DNA of 64,000 nucleotides from Peptococcaceae bacterium (GTDB taxonomy: Bacteria > Bacillota > Peptococcia > Peptococcales > Peptococcaceae). This document shows, piece by piece, positions 17,170-26,408 of this stretch. Location of the stretch: the NCBI GenBank assembly GCA_017399005.1, contig JAFQEO010000036.1:1-64000 (forward strand), written 5' to 3'. The notes beneath the pieces are model-generated. The model ran no database searches and was not told where the DNA came from. It saw only the letters and a list, made by a program, of their open reading frames with translations. Position numbers and translations under genes: made by a program. How positions within the stretch are numbered: position 1 is the first letter of the stretch; every line of letters begins with the position of its first letter.

Positions 17170-17227
17170 TGTTTTTCTCCCTGTTCTTTCTCTATACTCT
17201 TATCCTGTGCAGCTGCCTGCACATTAT

Positions 17228-18349
17228 TTATTTCATATTCTGTCGTCTGCGAAGCCGGCGGTTTTTCTTTTTCACCGCTTTATAATTATGCCGCCATCCG
17301 TAAGCCCTCCAGAACCCATACTGACTGTAGATGGTATCCATAATGGTTTCTGCCAGTTGTGCCGAGTCATGACGCAGCACATGCTGTTCGTTCAGTAAAT
17401 CGGCTTCTACCACACGTACATTGAGCAGTTCCAGCTGGTCTTTTTTATAAGTAACCGGTGCGGCCCCCTCTTCGGCATAGCGCTGCAGAATCTCCTGATT
17501 CATCGTTGCATGATTATTTACAATAATATAATCGACAATGCCCTTCCGGCCATGTTCCAGAAGCGACAGCAGATGATCCTCGGCGGTAAAATTATCGGTT
17601 TCACCAGCCTGAGTCATTACGTTGCATACATAGAATTTCATGGCGTGACTGTTCAGAATGGCTTCTACAATGCCATCCACCAGCAGGTTCGGGATAATGC
17701 TGGTAAACAGGCTGCCCGGCCCCAGCACAATGGCTTCTGCCTGTGCAATGGCCTCCAGCGCCTCATCCAGCGGCTGCACATCCTCCGGCTCAATAGTTAA
17801 CCGCACAATAGGACGGTCGGCCTGTGACACACAGCTTTCGCCAATAATTTCGGTATCGTCATCCAGAATCGCTTTTAATGTGATTGGTTCATCAGTAACT
17901 GGCAGAACACGGCCCCGAATTTGTAACACCTCATTGATATCGGTTACCGCATCGTGAAAACTGCCGGTTAAATGAGACATTGCCACCAGCAGCAGATTGC
18001 CCAGACTATGCCCGTCCAGCCCCTCACCCTGTTTAAAGCGATAGTCAAAAATCTGTTCCATAAGTTCTTCCCGGTCAGACAGTGCCACAATGCAGTTGCG
18101 CACATCGCCCACCGGCACCATGCCGAATTCCTCGCGGATACGGCCGGAGCTTCCGCCATCATCCCCAACAGTTACAATAGCGGTAATATTACTGCTGTAT
18201 TCCTTCAGGCCGCGCAGCAGCACCGACAACCCGGTTCCGCCGCCAATTACAACAATACGCGGCCCCTGTTCCAGAGTGCGCCAGTGATTGTATTCTCTGC
18301 GGCTGTTGCCTATCTTCCACTTTTTATAAGCAGGCTGTTTCCCGATGAT
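17228..18349 (-). CDS. yvcK: YvcK/CofD-like gluconeogenesis factor, non-canonical start
   Basis: A YvcK-type protein of the CofD fold: IVVIGGGTGLSVLLRGL and TVGDDGGSSGRIR form the nucleotide/sugar-binding site, and VLGPGSLFTSIIPNLLVDGI is the second conserved block. YvcK binds UDP-sugars and supports cell-wall synthesis and growth on gluconeogenic carbon. Between the last in-frame stop (TGA at 18379) and GGGTG there is no ATG, GTG or TTG except the TTG inside GGGTG-L, which would delete half of the binding motif. A good ribosome site, AAGGGGG, lies 5 bases before ATC ATC (18349), so I place the start at an ATC; a CTG at about 18274 is the alternative. It begins 11 bases after the rapZ stop. 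Confidence 0.85.
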   Translation of the reverse strand: MIGKQPAYKKWKIGNSRREYNHWRTLEQGPRIVVIGGGTGLSVLLRGLKEYSSNITAIVTVGDDGGSSGRIREEFGMVPVGDVRNCIVALSDREELMEQIFDYRFKQGEGLDGHSLGNLLLVAMSHLTGSFHDAVTDINEVLQIRGRVLPVTDEPITLKAILDDDTEIIGESCVSQADRPIVRLTIEPEDVQPLDEALEAIAQAEAIVLGPGSLFTSIIPNLLVDGIVEAILNSHAMKFYVCNVMTQAGETDNFTAEDHLLSLLEHGRKGIVDYIIVNNHATMNQEILQRYAEEGAAPVTYKKDQLELLNVRVVEADLLNEQHVLRHDSAQLAETIMDTIYSQYGFWRAYGWRHNYKAVKKKNRRLRRRQNMK

Positions 18350-18359
18350 ACTCGCCCCC

Positions 18360-19211
18360 TTAGTTATCTCTGTGCTTCACATTCACGGTATAGCCTTCCT
18401 GCTCCAGAATCTGGCCCAGTTTAATGCCCAGAGCAATAGAGCGATGCTGCCCGCCCGTACACCCAATCCCGATTGTGATATGGGTTTTGCCTTCTTTGCT
18501 GTAGTTTGGCAGCAGGAATTTCAGCAGGTCGGAATATTTCTGTAAAAACTCCTGGCTTTCTGCCGAGCTGTACACATACTCCTGTACAGCAGGGTCACGC
18601 CCGGTCAGAGGGCGCAGTTCCGGAATATAAAACGGATTCGGAATAAATCGTACATCCATCAGTAAATCGGTATCAATCGGAATCCCGTGTTTATAACCGA
18701 ATGTGATAATGGTAACCGACAATTCATTGGAAATTTCGGCCCACTGGCTGCGCAGTTCGCTGCGCAGTTCACTGGCTTTCAAACGGGAAGTGTCGATAAT
18801 TTTATGGGCACGGCCGCGCAGTTCACTGAGTTTCTGGCGTTCCAGACGAATGCCTTCGCTGATGGTGCCCTGCGGGCTCAGCGGATGATTGCGGCGTGTT
18901 TCTTTGAATCGCTGAATTAAAATATCGTCGGAAGCCTCCAGGAACAGAATCTGATAGGAAATATTCATAGCATTCAGTTCATTCAGATTCTGATTCAGTT
19001 CATCCAGGAATAAATCTCCGCGGATATCAATTACCAGCGCAATTTTGCTTACTTTGCCGTCAGACTGCAGGCAGAGCTCTGCAAATTTGGGAATCAGCGG
19101 TGCCGGCAGATTATCAATACAGAAATATCCCAGATCCTCAAAAACTTTTACGGCGTTACTTTTTCCTGCACCGGACAGGCCGGTAATGATTACAAAATTA
19201 GAATTATTCAT
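18360..19211 (-). CDS. rapZ: RNase adapter/nucleotide-binding protein RapZ (YvcJ)
   Basis: A 283-residue RapZ: the Walker A loop TGLSGAGKSNAVKVFEDLG is at residues 9-27, followed by FCIDNLPAPLIP. The C-terminal domain has THITIGIGCTGGQHRSI, a phosphate/nucleotide-binding loop, near residues 238-254. In Bacillus YvcJ hydrolyses NTPs; in enterobacteria RapZ steers RNase E on small RNAs controlling glucosamine-6-phosphate. It is first of the rapZ-yvcK-whiA cluster, with ribosome site AAGGGGGAA. The sequence is intact and of normal length. Confidence 0.95.
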   Translation of the reverse strand: MNNSNFVIITGLSGAGKSNAVKVFEDLGYFCIDNLPAPLIPKFAELCLQSDGKVSKIALVIDIRGDLFLDELNQNLNELNAMNISYQILFLEASDDILIQRFKETRRNHPLSPQGTISEGIRLERQKLSELRGRAHKIIDTSRLKASELRSELRSQWAEISNELSVTIITFGYKHGIPIDTDLLMDVRFIPNPFYIPELRPLTGRDPAVQEYVYSSAESQEFLQKYSDLLKFLLPNYSKEGKTHITIGIGCTGGQHRSIALGIKLGQILEQEGYTVNVKHRDN

Positions 19212-19328
19212 TACGCTGTTCCCCCTTAAAATGTTCTAACTTTTATAATAACAAAGTTCGCAGGCAGAAACAAGCAGATAATCTTTTATTTTCAGTTCAA
19301 AAATATATGCCCGCAGCTTCATAAACAC

Positions 19329-19916
19329 TTAGAGCAGAAAACCGCTATACCATTCCAGAAGCGACTGGCCCCATAGCACAGTAATCCAGGCCCCGATGGC
19401 AATAGACGGCGCAAAAGGAAAAGGCTCACCGCTGTTTTTCAGCATCATACCCAGGCTACATATAAGCCCCGCAATACAGGCTAAAAACAGCGCCAGCCAG
19501 GTCTTTGCAACACCCAGATAAACGCCCAGCAGAAAAAACAGCTTGATATCACCAAAGCCCATCGTTTCTCTGCCGGTAATACGGTCAGCCAGCAGCACAA
19601 ACAGCAGAAGCGGCACCGAAACCGAACATCCCTGCAGCACTATAGCACCGGCAATCTGCCAGAAGGGTTCCCCATTCAACAACGAAACCAGCACATAACA
19701 CACTAGCCCGGCAAGCAGCAGCTCATCGGGAATTATCATAGAACGGTAATCTACAATGCTAATCGCCAGCAGAAGCCAGCCCAGAACCATATATTTTGCC
19801 ATCTGCCAGCCCGGTGACATCTGCAAAAGCAGTGATAGCAGAATCCCTGCAGCGGCAATGATAAACGCAGTTATGGAAACCATTCTATTTTTATTCTGTC
19901 TGTTATTCCGATTCAT
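19329..19916 (-). CDS. Prepilin peptidase, A24 family (short form)
   Basis: A 195-residue integral membrane protease with the two catalytic aspartates of the type IV prepilin peptidase family: SIVDYRSMIIPDE after the second helix, and the GxGD motif in METMGFGDIKLFF-like context (visible as MGFGDIKLF). About six membrane helices. The N-terminal methylase domain and its Cys pairs, found in PilD-type enzymes, are missing, as is common in the short A24 forms of Bacillota. It would cut leader peptides of type IV pilin-like or competence pseudopilins, but no pilin genes are nearby. The ribosome site is GGAGG. Confidence 0.85.
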   Translation of the reverse strand: MNRNNRQNKNRMVSITAFIIAAAGILLSLLLQMSPGWQMAKYMVLGWLLLAISIVDYRSMIIPDELLLAGLVCYVLVSLLNGEPFWQIAGAIVLQGCSVSVPLLLFVLLADRITGRETMGFGDIKLFFLLGVYLGVAKTWLALFLACIAGLICSLGMMLKNSGEPFPFAPSIAIGAWITVLWGQSLLEWYSGFLL

Positions 19917-20007
19917 ACACGACCTCCAGAAAGCAGGATTTGCTGTTCCTTATTATATTATCCAGATTTTAGAAAATTCCTGCCTGACGGGCAAAACGGC
20001 ACACAAA

Positions 20008-20049
20008 AAAGCGGAGTCAGAATATCCTGCGACATTCCAACTCCGCTTT
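20008..20049 (-). terminator. Terminator after degV copy 2
   Basis: AAAGCGGAGT (20008-20017) pairs with ACTCCGCTTT (20040-20049); the minus-strand reading ends in TTTTTT. Confidence 0.8.
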
Positions 20050-20063
20050 GCTTCGTCAACCGG

Positions 20064-20906
20064 TTAAACCATTTTAATATACTGGATGGCAATGCAGCCC
20101 GGGCCGCCCTGTGTGATAAACGCAGGAGACAGCTCGATAATTTCCACTTTTGCCTTGCTGAAGGATTCTTTCAGTACATGTGCAATTTCCAGCGCATCTT
20201 TCGGCGCTCTGGCATGGGAAATCGAAATCAGATAGTTTTCACCGCCAGCCGGTACTTTTTTCTGGAAGTGATGCATTACTTTTTTCGCAGCCCCTTTAAT
20301 GGTACGGCTGATTCCGTAAGCATCCAGACGTTTACCATCGGAAGTCTGGCATAACAGCGGTTTTACCTGCAGCGCTTCCCCGAATTTGGCTGCCAGCGGT
20401 GTTAAACGGCCGCCGCGGCGTAAAAAGCCAAAGTCCTGGGCAATCAGGAAGGATTCACAGTTGCTGGTGGCTTCATCCAGCATCAGAATAATATCTGCCA
20501 GCGATTTGCCCTGCTGTGCCAGCTGATGTGCTCTCTGCACCAGATAGCGGTGTGGGCCGCATAAGGTTCTGGTGTTATATACAACGATGTCCTCTTTGTT
20601 TTCCACGATTTCTTTTGCACCGCAGCCAGTCTGATAAGTGCCGGACAGACCATCTGCCATTGCAATATTCACCATTTTCTGCCCTGCGTATTTATTATAC
20701 GCTTCCACAAACTCACCAATTGGAGGCTGGGAGCTTCTAGGCACACCGCCTTTGTTAATCTGACCGTAGAAATGGTCTAAATCTACTTCCAGATCTCTGA
20801 ATTCTTCATCCAGGATATTCACGCTCAGCGGAATTACTTCGATGCCCATTTCTTCCCCTTCCGCTCTTGTGATTAACGCTGATGAATCTGTAATAATCTG
20901 AACCAT
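20064..20906 (-). CDS. DegV family fatty-acid-binding protein (copy 2)
   Basis: A 280-residue DegV protein: VQIITDSSALI at the N-terminus, PRSSQPPIGEF (lipid-contact loop, the usual TSQPS), IAMADGLSGTYQTG, and FLRRGGRLTPLAAKFGEALQ, the conserved ligand-binding block. These proteins cradle a fatty acid and, as FakB, deliver it to FakA. The start is taken at the second ATG (20906) because GAGGGT lies 6 bases before it and directly abuts the first ATG. It is a single-gene unit with its own terminator. Paralogs lie at 4358 and 22181. Confidence 0.88.
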   Translation of the reverse strand: MVQIITDSSALITRAEGEEMGIEVIPLSVNILDEEFRDLEVDLDHFYGQINKGGVPRSSQPPIGEFVEAYNKYAGQKMVNIAMADGLSGTYQTGCGAKEIVENKEDIVVYNTRTLCGPHRYLVQRAHQLAQQGKSLADIILMLDEATSNCESFLIAQDFGFLRRGGRLTPLAAKFGEALQVKPLLCQTSDGKRLDAYGISRTIKGAAKKVMHHFQKKVPAGGENYLISISHARAPKDALEIAHVLKESFSKAKVEIIELSPAFITQGGPGCIAIQYIKMV

Positions 20907-21089
20907 ACGCATACCCTCGCTTGATTTCTCTTGATTTTATCCGAACCATATCGATATCGTATCAAAAACCAGATGACATGACATCGCACATATCTGTATC
21001 TATGATACCATACCTGTTAAGAAAAAGAAACAATTTTTGGACAAATGTCGCCATCCATCTATTGACAATTTCCATTGACAATTTCAGGC

Positions 21090-21944
21090 TTATTCCTGGA
21101 TGGAATGTGCCAGGCTCCATTCTTTCAGGATACGGCCATCCCGCAGCAGAGAACGCAGGCCTTCCTCATCGGCACCGGCAAGAGCGTCACGATATTCCTG
21201 CAACGAATGGATAATGGTATCTACTTCATAAAGCAATGCTTTCTGATTCATCAGAAACAGTTCGGTCCACATATCCTCGTTTAATTTGGCAACACGGGTT
21301 AAATCTTTAAAACTGCCCGCACTGAAACCACTTTCATTACGCATGGTCGGACTTTTGATATAGGCGCTGGAAACCACATGAGCCAGCTGGGAAGTAAACG
21401 CAATGTTCTGGTCGTGTTCCTGCGGAGTGGTATATACCACACGACCGAATTTCAAATCGCGGGCCAACTGTTCCACAACTTTTTTTGCCTCGTCGGGCAC
21501 ATAATCAGACGGCGTAAAAATAATGCTGGCACCTTTGTATAAATCGGGCAGCGAATACGCATAGCCGGAGAACTCACGACCGGCCATCGGATGGCAGCCG
21601 ATAAAAATAACCCCTTTTTCACGCAGCAGGTCATCAACTTCTGTTACGATACTTTCCTTTACACCGCCGGCATCGATTACAATGCTGCCCGGACGGAAAT
21701 ATTGCGCATTTTCTTTGAGAAATTTAATAATTCCCTGTGGATGCAGACAGATAATGCTTAAATCGGCCTCGCCCAGTTCCTCCGGAATAATGGCTTTATC
21801 AATGGCATCATCGTGCAGCGCCATCTGTACCGATTTACTGTTTAAATCACGTCCCACACCCAGACAGGTATGACTGGTGTATGCTTTAATGGCTTTACAA
21901 AAAGACCCGCCGATTAACCCTAACCCTACCACTGCTATTTTCAT
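21090..21944 (-). CDS. tyrA: Prephenate dehydrogenase
   Basis: A 284-residue NAD(P)-dependent enzyme of tyrosine biosynthesis. The N-terminal Rossmann fold shows VVGLGLIGGSFCKAI. Catalytic-domain marks are GCHPMAGREFSGYAYS (the His and the HPMAG signature) and the QLAHVVSSAY segment. It converts prephenate to 4-hydroxyphenylpyruvate. There is no chorismate mutase or ACT domain fused, so it is the simple monofunctional form. It stands alone with no other aromatic pathway gene nearby. GAGGTGA is 6 bases before the ATG. An arogenate preference cannot be excluded from sequence. Confidence 0.9.
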   Translation of the reverse strand: MKIAVVGLGLIGGSFCKAIKAYTSHTCLGVGRDLNSKSVQMALHDDAIDKAIIPEELGEADLSIICLHPQGIIKFLKENAQYFRPGSIVIDAGGVKESIVTEVDDLLREKGVIFIGCHPMAGREFSGYAYSLPDLYKGASIIFTPSDYVPDEAKKVVEQLARDLKFGRVVYTTPQEHDQNIAFTSQLAHVVSSAYIKSPTMRNESGFSAGSFKDLTRVAKLNEDMWTELFLMNQKALLYEVDTIIHSLQEYRDALAGADEEGLRSLLRDGRILKEWSLAHSIQE

Positions 21945-22087
21945 ATCGAATCACCTCAAAAATTATGTCTATATCTGGTATCCATTCCGTTTTTCATAAA
22001 TACTCACGCAGAACCTTGTTGGCTTTCTGCGTATTACCTTTCAGTTTACCTGTTTCCGTCCTGCTTGACAAGAACTTTCCGCAAAAT

Positions 22088-22137
22088 AAAAAACGGTTAA
22101 AACCAGCAAGGGGGTTGCCTGATTCAAACCGTTTTTT
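22088..22137 (-). terminator. Terminator after degV copy 3
   Basis: AAAAAACGGTT (22088-22098) pairs with AACCGTTTTTT (22127-22137). Confidence 0.8.
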
Positions 22138-22180
22138 CTCATAAAAATGATGAATTCGTTATAAAATTTTCAGAATTCTC

Positions 22181-23017
22181 TTATGCCAGACCATCTTCAA
22201 AGCCAACCATCAGACCGCCTTTTTCTGCATAGAAGCTGCACAGCCCGCGGGTTTTCCCGATACGAACCTGCGCACCGTCATACAGTTTCTGCAGCTGTTC
22301 TTTCAGAGCCTGTGCCGCCGGCTCATTCTGGCAATGATGAATCAGTACCTTGCCGCCATTGTATCCCATCGCTTTCATGTGTTTTAACACATCGGCAATC
22401 GCCTTTTTCTCACCGCGGCTCTTATCCTGCGGAGCCAGACGACCATCTTCCGCATAGCCAACCATACGAATGCCTAAAATCCCCGTAATCTTTGCAACAG
22501 CCGGATTTACCCTTCCATTGTTTGCCAGATTTTTTAACGATTCCAGTGAGAATACCATATGGGTATGTTCTTTATACGCCATAATTTTCTGGCTGATTTC
22601 GTCATAATTGAGACCGCTCTGAATCAGTTCACGCAGTTTTTCCACCAAGAGCCACATTTCCGAACCGGCAGACAGCGAATCCACAACGCATACCTTTCTA
22701 CCCGGATGTGTTTTCTCGTATTCATCCTTTGCCACACAGGCTGCATTGTAACTGCCGGACAGATTACTGGTAATGGTAACGCAGAACACGTTCTCTGCAT
22801 CTTCAAAGGATTCCAGCCATTCACCAGGCCCAGGGCAGGCAGTGGTAGATTTTCCCTTGTATTTCAGTAAATCTGCTACCATACCGTCCACACTCATAGC
22901 GGCAGTATCCACGTACTCTTTCTCATCCGTTGTAATTTTTAATGGAACAGACGAAAACGGAATTTCATCCAGCACCAGCATATCCGAAGCCGAATCGGCT
23001 ACAATTTTAAACTTCAT
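22181..23017 (-). CDS. DegV family fatty-acid-binding protein (copy 3)
   Basis: A 278-residue DegV protein: KIVADSASDML, STTACPGPGEWLESF (the loop that contacts the acyl chain carboxylate in this family), TITSNLSGSYNAACVA, and LANNGRVNPAVAKITGILG near residue 165. It diverges visibly from the other two copies in the window, so they are old paralogs rather than a recent duplication and may prefer different acyl chains. GGGGAG precedes the ATG. A single-gene unit with a terminator. Confidence 0.88.
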   Translation of the reverse strand: MKFKIVADSASDMLVLDEIPFSSVPLKITTDEKEYVDTAAMSVDGMVADLLKYKGKSTTACPGPGEWLESFEDAENVFCVTITSNLSGSYNAACVAKDEYEKTHPGRKVCVVDSLSAGSEMWLLVEKLRELIQSGLNYDEISQKIMAYKEHTHMVFSLESLKNLANNGRVNPAVAKITGILGIRMVGYAEDGRLAPQDKSRGEKKAIADVLKHMKAMGYNGGKVLIHHCQNEPAAQALKEQLQKLYDGAQVRIGKTRGLCSFYAEKGGLMVGFEDGLA

Positions 23018-23157
23018 AGATATATCTCCCCTGCATCAATCTTATTGTATATTATTATAGCAGTTCTATTTCAGCACCGCAAGCAGTCTTATAAATCTTT
23101 TAATCTGGTTTTCGAAATCAGATTGATGTTTGCACCCGCAAGCTTACAAAACAAAAA

Positions 23158-23184
23158 CTGCCAGAAAATTTCATCCTCTGACAG
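23158..23184 (-). terminator. Terminator after the 179-residue membrane-protein gene
   Basis: CTGCCAGA (23158-23165) pairs with TCTGACAG (23177-23184) with one mismatch; the minus-strand reading continues TTTTTGTTTTG. Confidence 0.6.
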
Positions 23185-23201
23185 CCCATTTTCAAACATC
23201 G

Positions 23202-23741
23202 TTATTCACTTGCAGCATTTTGTTTTCTTACATGATGCCGCATATACAGTACCCAGAGTGCAGAAATCAGAATCATCACCGGATAATGGATTTCATACAT
23301 CCCGATAAAACCATGTGCAAAAAAGGTCAGCCCTACAAACTGCCCCAGAAAGATTAAACCAATAAACGCCGGAATAATAACAAGCTTATAAATAAAATTC
23401 GTAAATGGCATCAGCACACAAACCGAACAGCAGATAGAAGCAGCCAGCGTGCAGATGCTGATGATATATCCCGCTTTCATCAAAAAACGACTTTTGCCAA
23501 AAAACTTAGGAAACACAGTCCAAAACACAACATACAGCACAGACGCAAGCAGATTCCACCCATTCGCACTGCCCCACATCCCGGCATACAGATTCGCCAT
23601 AAATGCACCGGCCATAATCGCAATAATTAGCAACATGCCTAGCACATCCTTTATCCCCTGATTACCTGAACAGAGTTTATTGAAAAAGTCCATAGAATCC
23701 ACCGCCCTTTCATACTGCCTACTATTCTGCATATTCCGCAC
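23202..23741 (-). CDS. Membrane protein of unknown function (4-5 helices)
   Basis: Up to 179 residues, with hydrophobic segments at about residues 35-55, 64-82, 88-112, 118-140 and 152-168, and a basic tail (RHHVRKQN). It is not a family I recognise. Start choice is open: ATG 23741 region, or MDFFNKLCSG about 16 codons in, which has AGGGCGG before it. A 17-codon frame (MKKLITAYQKVSAEYAE) with ribosome site GGGGGAG runs into its 5' end (about 23774-23721) and might be a translated leader. It follows the 137-residue membrane protein gene in the same direction. Confidence 0.55.
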   Translation of the reverse strand: MRNMQNSRQYERAVDSMDFFNKLCSGNQGIKDVLGMLLIIAIMAGAFMANLYAGMWGSANGWNLLASVLYVVFWTVFPKFFGKSRFLMKAGYIISICTLAASICCSVCVLMPFTNFIYKLVIIPAFIGLIFLGQFVGLTFFAHGFIGMYEIHYPVMILISALWVLYMRHHVRKQNAASE

Positions 23742-23791
23742 TTACCTTCTGATATGCTGTAATCAGTTTCTTCATCTACATCAATCTCCCC

Positions 23792-24172
23792 CTAATCCTC
23801 TACAGCCACAATCATGTGTACTATCCATGCTATCATCACTGCCGCAATTGCAACTGGATATCCCCATGACATCATTACATACGAAAATTCCGGATTAATT
23901 TCTCCAATTCGAAATACCGGCCATGTAAAAAACGAAACAGCTATTCCCGCCAGCAAAAGCATATAAGAAAAACCGGCTGCTTTCATCCAAGCCTTTTTCC
24001 ACAAAAGAAATTCAAATATTATAATTCCTGCCAGATACAGATATATCCCGTATCCACTCCCTAATGCCATCCAGCCAGAATAACTCATAATATTACGCGA
24101 GCCAAACCATTCCAGAAATATCGGCATAAGGCTGGCTATAAATATTATTTGAAGAAAGTTCTGTTTTTCCAT
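23792..24172 (-). CDS. Small membrane protein of unknown function (4 helices)
   Basis: 126 residues from MEKQNFLQII, with about four membrane helices (IIFIASLMPIFLEWF, YGIYLYLAGIIIFEFLLW, FSYMLLLAGIAVSFF, VAIAAVMIAWIVHMIVAV). The ATG at 24172 is chosen because GAGG lies 3-4 bases upstream, while the longer open frame has no ribosome site. It is likely co-transcribed with the following 179-residue membrane protein. No family recognised; the small size and paired arrangement would fit an immunity- or export-type membrane pair, but nothing proves it. Confidence 0.55.
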   Translation of the reverse strand: MEKQNFLQIIFIASLMPIFLEWFGSRNIMSYSGWMALGSGYGIYLYLAGIIIFEFLLWKKAWMKAAGFSYMLLLAGIAVSFFTWPVFRIGEINPEFSYVMMSWGYPVAIAAVMIAWIVHMIVAVED

Positions 24173-24245
24173 TAACCTCACCGCCTTGCCCTGATTATAC
24201 CACATATTTTAGTATTGCAATATAAAAATAATTTGCACATGCAAA

Positions 24246-24277
24246 AAACTCCTGACCGGTTATCCAGTCAGGAGTTT
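24246..24277 (-). terminator. Terminator of the argCJBD operon
   Basis: AAACTCCTGAC (24246-24256) and GTCAGGAGTTT (24267-24277), an 11-bp perfect stem with a T-run on the minus strand. Confidence 0.88.
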
Positions 24278-24288
24278 GTATATCGTAT

Positions 24289-25473
24289 TTATTTTGCCAG
24301 TGCGTTTTCCAGAATCACAATGAAGTCGTCAATCTGCTTTTTGGTAATGGTTAACGGCGGAACGAAACGCAGTACATGTTCACCGATGGTATTTACCAGT
24401 ACGCCGTTTTTGAAGAGTTCTGCGTTGACTTCTTTTGCAGAGCCGGTGAGTTCACAGCCAATCATTAAGCCCATGCCTCGTACTTCTCTGATTTTGCCCG
24501 GCTGGCGTTCCCCAATGGCACGCAGCTGTGCACGGAAGTATTCACCGGTTTCCTGTACATTTTTCAGGAATTCGTCATCCAGCAGAATATTGCACGCTGC
24601 CACACCTGCTGCGGTAGCAATTGGTGTGCCGCCGAATGTAGATGCATGATCGCCCGGCTGGAAGCAGTCGGCTACTTCTGTTTTTGCCACGATAGCGCCC
24701 ATTGGCACCCCGTTTGCAATGGCTTTTGCCAGAGAGATAATATCCGGCTCTAAACCGAAGTTCTGGAAGCAGAACGGTTTGCCGGTGCGACCGATACCTG
24801 TCTGTACTTCGTCTAAAATCAGCAGAATGTTGTATTTTTTACACAGTGCCTGTACACCGTCCATGTATTCCTGTGTTGGAACATTGATACCGCTTTCACC
24901 CTGAATCGGTTCCAGCATAATGGCACAGGTTTCCGGACGGATAGCAGCTTCCATGGCTTCTAAATCGCCCAGAGGCACTGCAGAAAACCCTTCCAGAAGC
25001 GGCATAAATGCTTTCTGGTATTTTTCCTGCGCAGTGGCAGTTAACGCCCCCATGGTGCGGCCATGGAAGGAGTTCACCATTGTGATGATATGATATTTTT
25101 CGCCTTTGCCCCATTTACGAGCCAGTTTGATGGCTGCCTCGTTGGCTTCGGCACCGCTGTTGCAGAAAAAGGCTTTGCCCATACCGCTTTTTTCTACCAG
25201 CAGTTTTGCCAGTTTCACCTGATTTTCAATCCAGTATAAGTTGGAACAGTGCAGCAGCTGTTCACTCTGTTCCTGAATGGCTTTCACCACAGCCGGATGA
25301 CCGTGGCCCAGCGAATTTACTGCAATCCCTGCTACTAAATCCAGATAGCGGTTGCCGTCTAAATCCCATACATAACAGCCTTCGCCTCTGTCAATGACCA
25401 TTGGCAGACGACCATAGGTGTTCATAACATATTTCTGACCGTCAGCAATTACTTCCTGTGTGGTTGCTCCCAT
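24289..25473 (-). CDS. argD: Acetylornithine aminotransferase
   Basis: A 394-residue class III PLP aminotransferase. Visible are FCNSGAEANEAAIKLAR, NSFHGRTMGALTATAQ, LLILDEVQTGIGRTG (cofactor Asp) and SLAKAIANGVPMGA with the Schiff-base Lys. It makes N-acetylornithine from N-acetylglutamate semialdehyde. It is the last gene of argC-argJ-argB-argD, starting 6 bases after argB ends, with AGGAGTAG as ribosome site. Full length, no oddities. Confidence 0.94.
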   Translation of the reverse strand: MGATTQEVIADGQKYVMNTYGRLPMVIDRGEGCYVWDLDGNRYLDLVAGIAVNSLGHGHPAVVKAIQEQSEQLLHCSNLYWIENQVKLAKLLVEKSGMGKAFFCNSGAEANEAAIKLARKWGKGEKYHIITMVNSFHGRTMGALTATAQEKYQKAFMPLLEGFSAVPLGDLEAMEAAIRPETCAIMLEPIQGESGINVPTQEYMDGVQALCKKYNILLILDEVQTGIGRTGKPFCFQNFGLEPDIISLAKAIANGVPMGAIVAKTEVADCFQPGDHASTFGGTPIATAAGVAACNILLDDEFLKNVQETGEYFRAQLRAIGERQPGKIREVRGMGLMIGCELTGSAKEVNAELFKNGVLVNTIGEHVLRFVPPLTITKKQIDDFIVILENALAK

Positions 25474-25479
25474 TGTTCT

Positions 25480-26346
25480 CTACTCCTTTACCACCATAGT
25501 ACCGATACCTTCATCAGTAAACAGTTCCAGCAGCATACTGTGATCCATGCAGCCGTTTACAATATGCACACTGTTTACCCCACCGCGAATAGCATCCATA
25601 CAGCAGTCTACTTTTGGAATCATACCGCCGCTGATAACACCGGTATTTTTGTATTCTTCCGCCTGTTCGAAATTCAGAATGGAAATTATGTTTTTGTTGT
25701 CATCCTGTACACCATTGATATCGGTTAACATAAACAGTTTGTCGGCATGTAAACTTGCTGCAATGCTGCCTGCTGCGTAATCGGCATTGATGTTATAGAC
25801 CTGACCGTTTTCATCGCAGCCGATTGGCGAAATAACCGGAATAAAGTCATGTTCAATAGCCTGATTAATCAGTTCGGTGTTGATTTCTGCCACTTCGCCT
25901 ACAAAACCCAGATCAACATCCTGCCCGTCTACTACCATCCCTTTTTTACGAGCCAGAATAGTCCCGCCGTCTACACCGCTTAAACCCATAGCTTTGCCGC
26001 CCAGCTTCTGAATGCGGGCAACGATTTCCTGGTTAATCTGACCTACCAGTACCATCTGTGCCACTTCCATGGTATCTTTATCGGTTACACGCAGTCCGTT
26101 GATAAACTGCGATTCTTTGCCGCTTTTGCCAATCCAGTAGTTGATAGCAGGGCCGCCGCCATGCACAATAACCGGATTGATACCGACATATTTCATCAGC
26201 ACGATATCCGAAATTACTTTTTCTTTCATGATATCGTTATTCATGGCATGGCCGCCGTATTTAATTACCACAGTTTTGCCGTAGAATTTTTTAATGTATG
26301 GCAGCGCTTCTACCAGAATCTCCGCTGTCTTCATTGCATTTTTCAT
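25480..26346 (-). CDS. argB: Acetylglutamate kinase
   Basis: A 288-residue amino-acid-kinase-fold enzyme: KTVVIKYGGHAMNN (phosphate-binding Lys and Gly pair) near the N-terminus, NPVIVHGGGPAINYW, and FIPVISPIGCDENG. It phosphorylates N-acetylglutamate. The N-terminal helix ahead of the kinase core is of the type linked to arginine feedback inhibition in other bacteria. The start at ATG 26346 (GGAAG 5 bases before it) is preferred over an in-frame TTG at 26358. Third gene of the arg operon. Confidence 0.94.
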   Translation of the reverse strand: MKNAMKTAEILVEALPYIKKFYGKTVVIKYGGHAMNNDIMKEKVISDIVLMKYVGINPVIVHGGGPAINYWIGKSGKESQFINGLRVTDKDTMEVAQMVLVGQINQEIVARIQKLGGKAMGLSGVDGGTILARKKGMVVDGQDVDLGFVGEVAEINTELINQAIEHDFIPVISPIGCDENGQVYNINADYAAGSIAASLHADKLFMLTDINGVQDDNKNIISILNFEQAEEYKNTGVISGGMIPKVDCCMDAIRGGVNSVHIVNGCMDHSMLLELFTDEGIGTMVVKE

Positions 26347-26408
26347 TGTATCTTCCAAAAGAGTTCAGCTCCTGTTTTGTTTCTTATCCTTATCTCCGCA
26401 GTTACATC

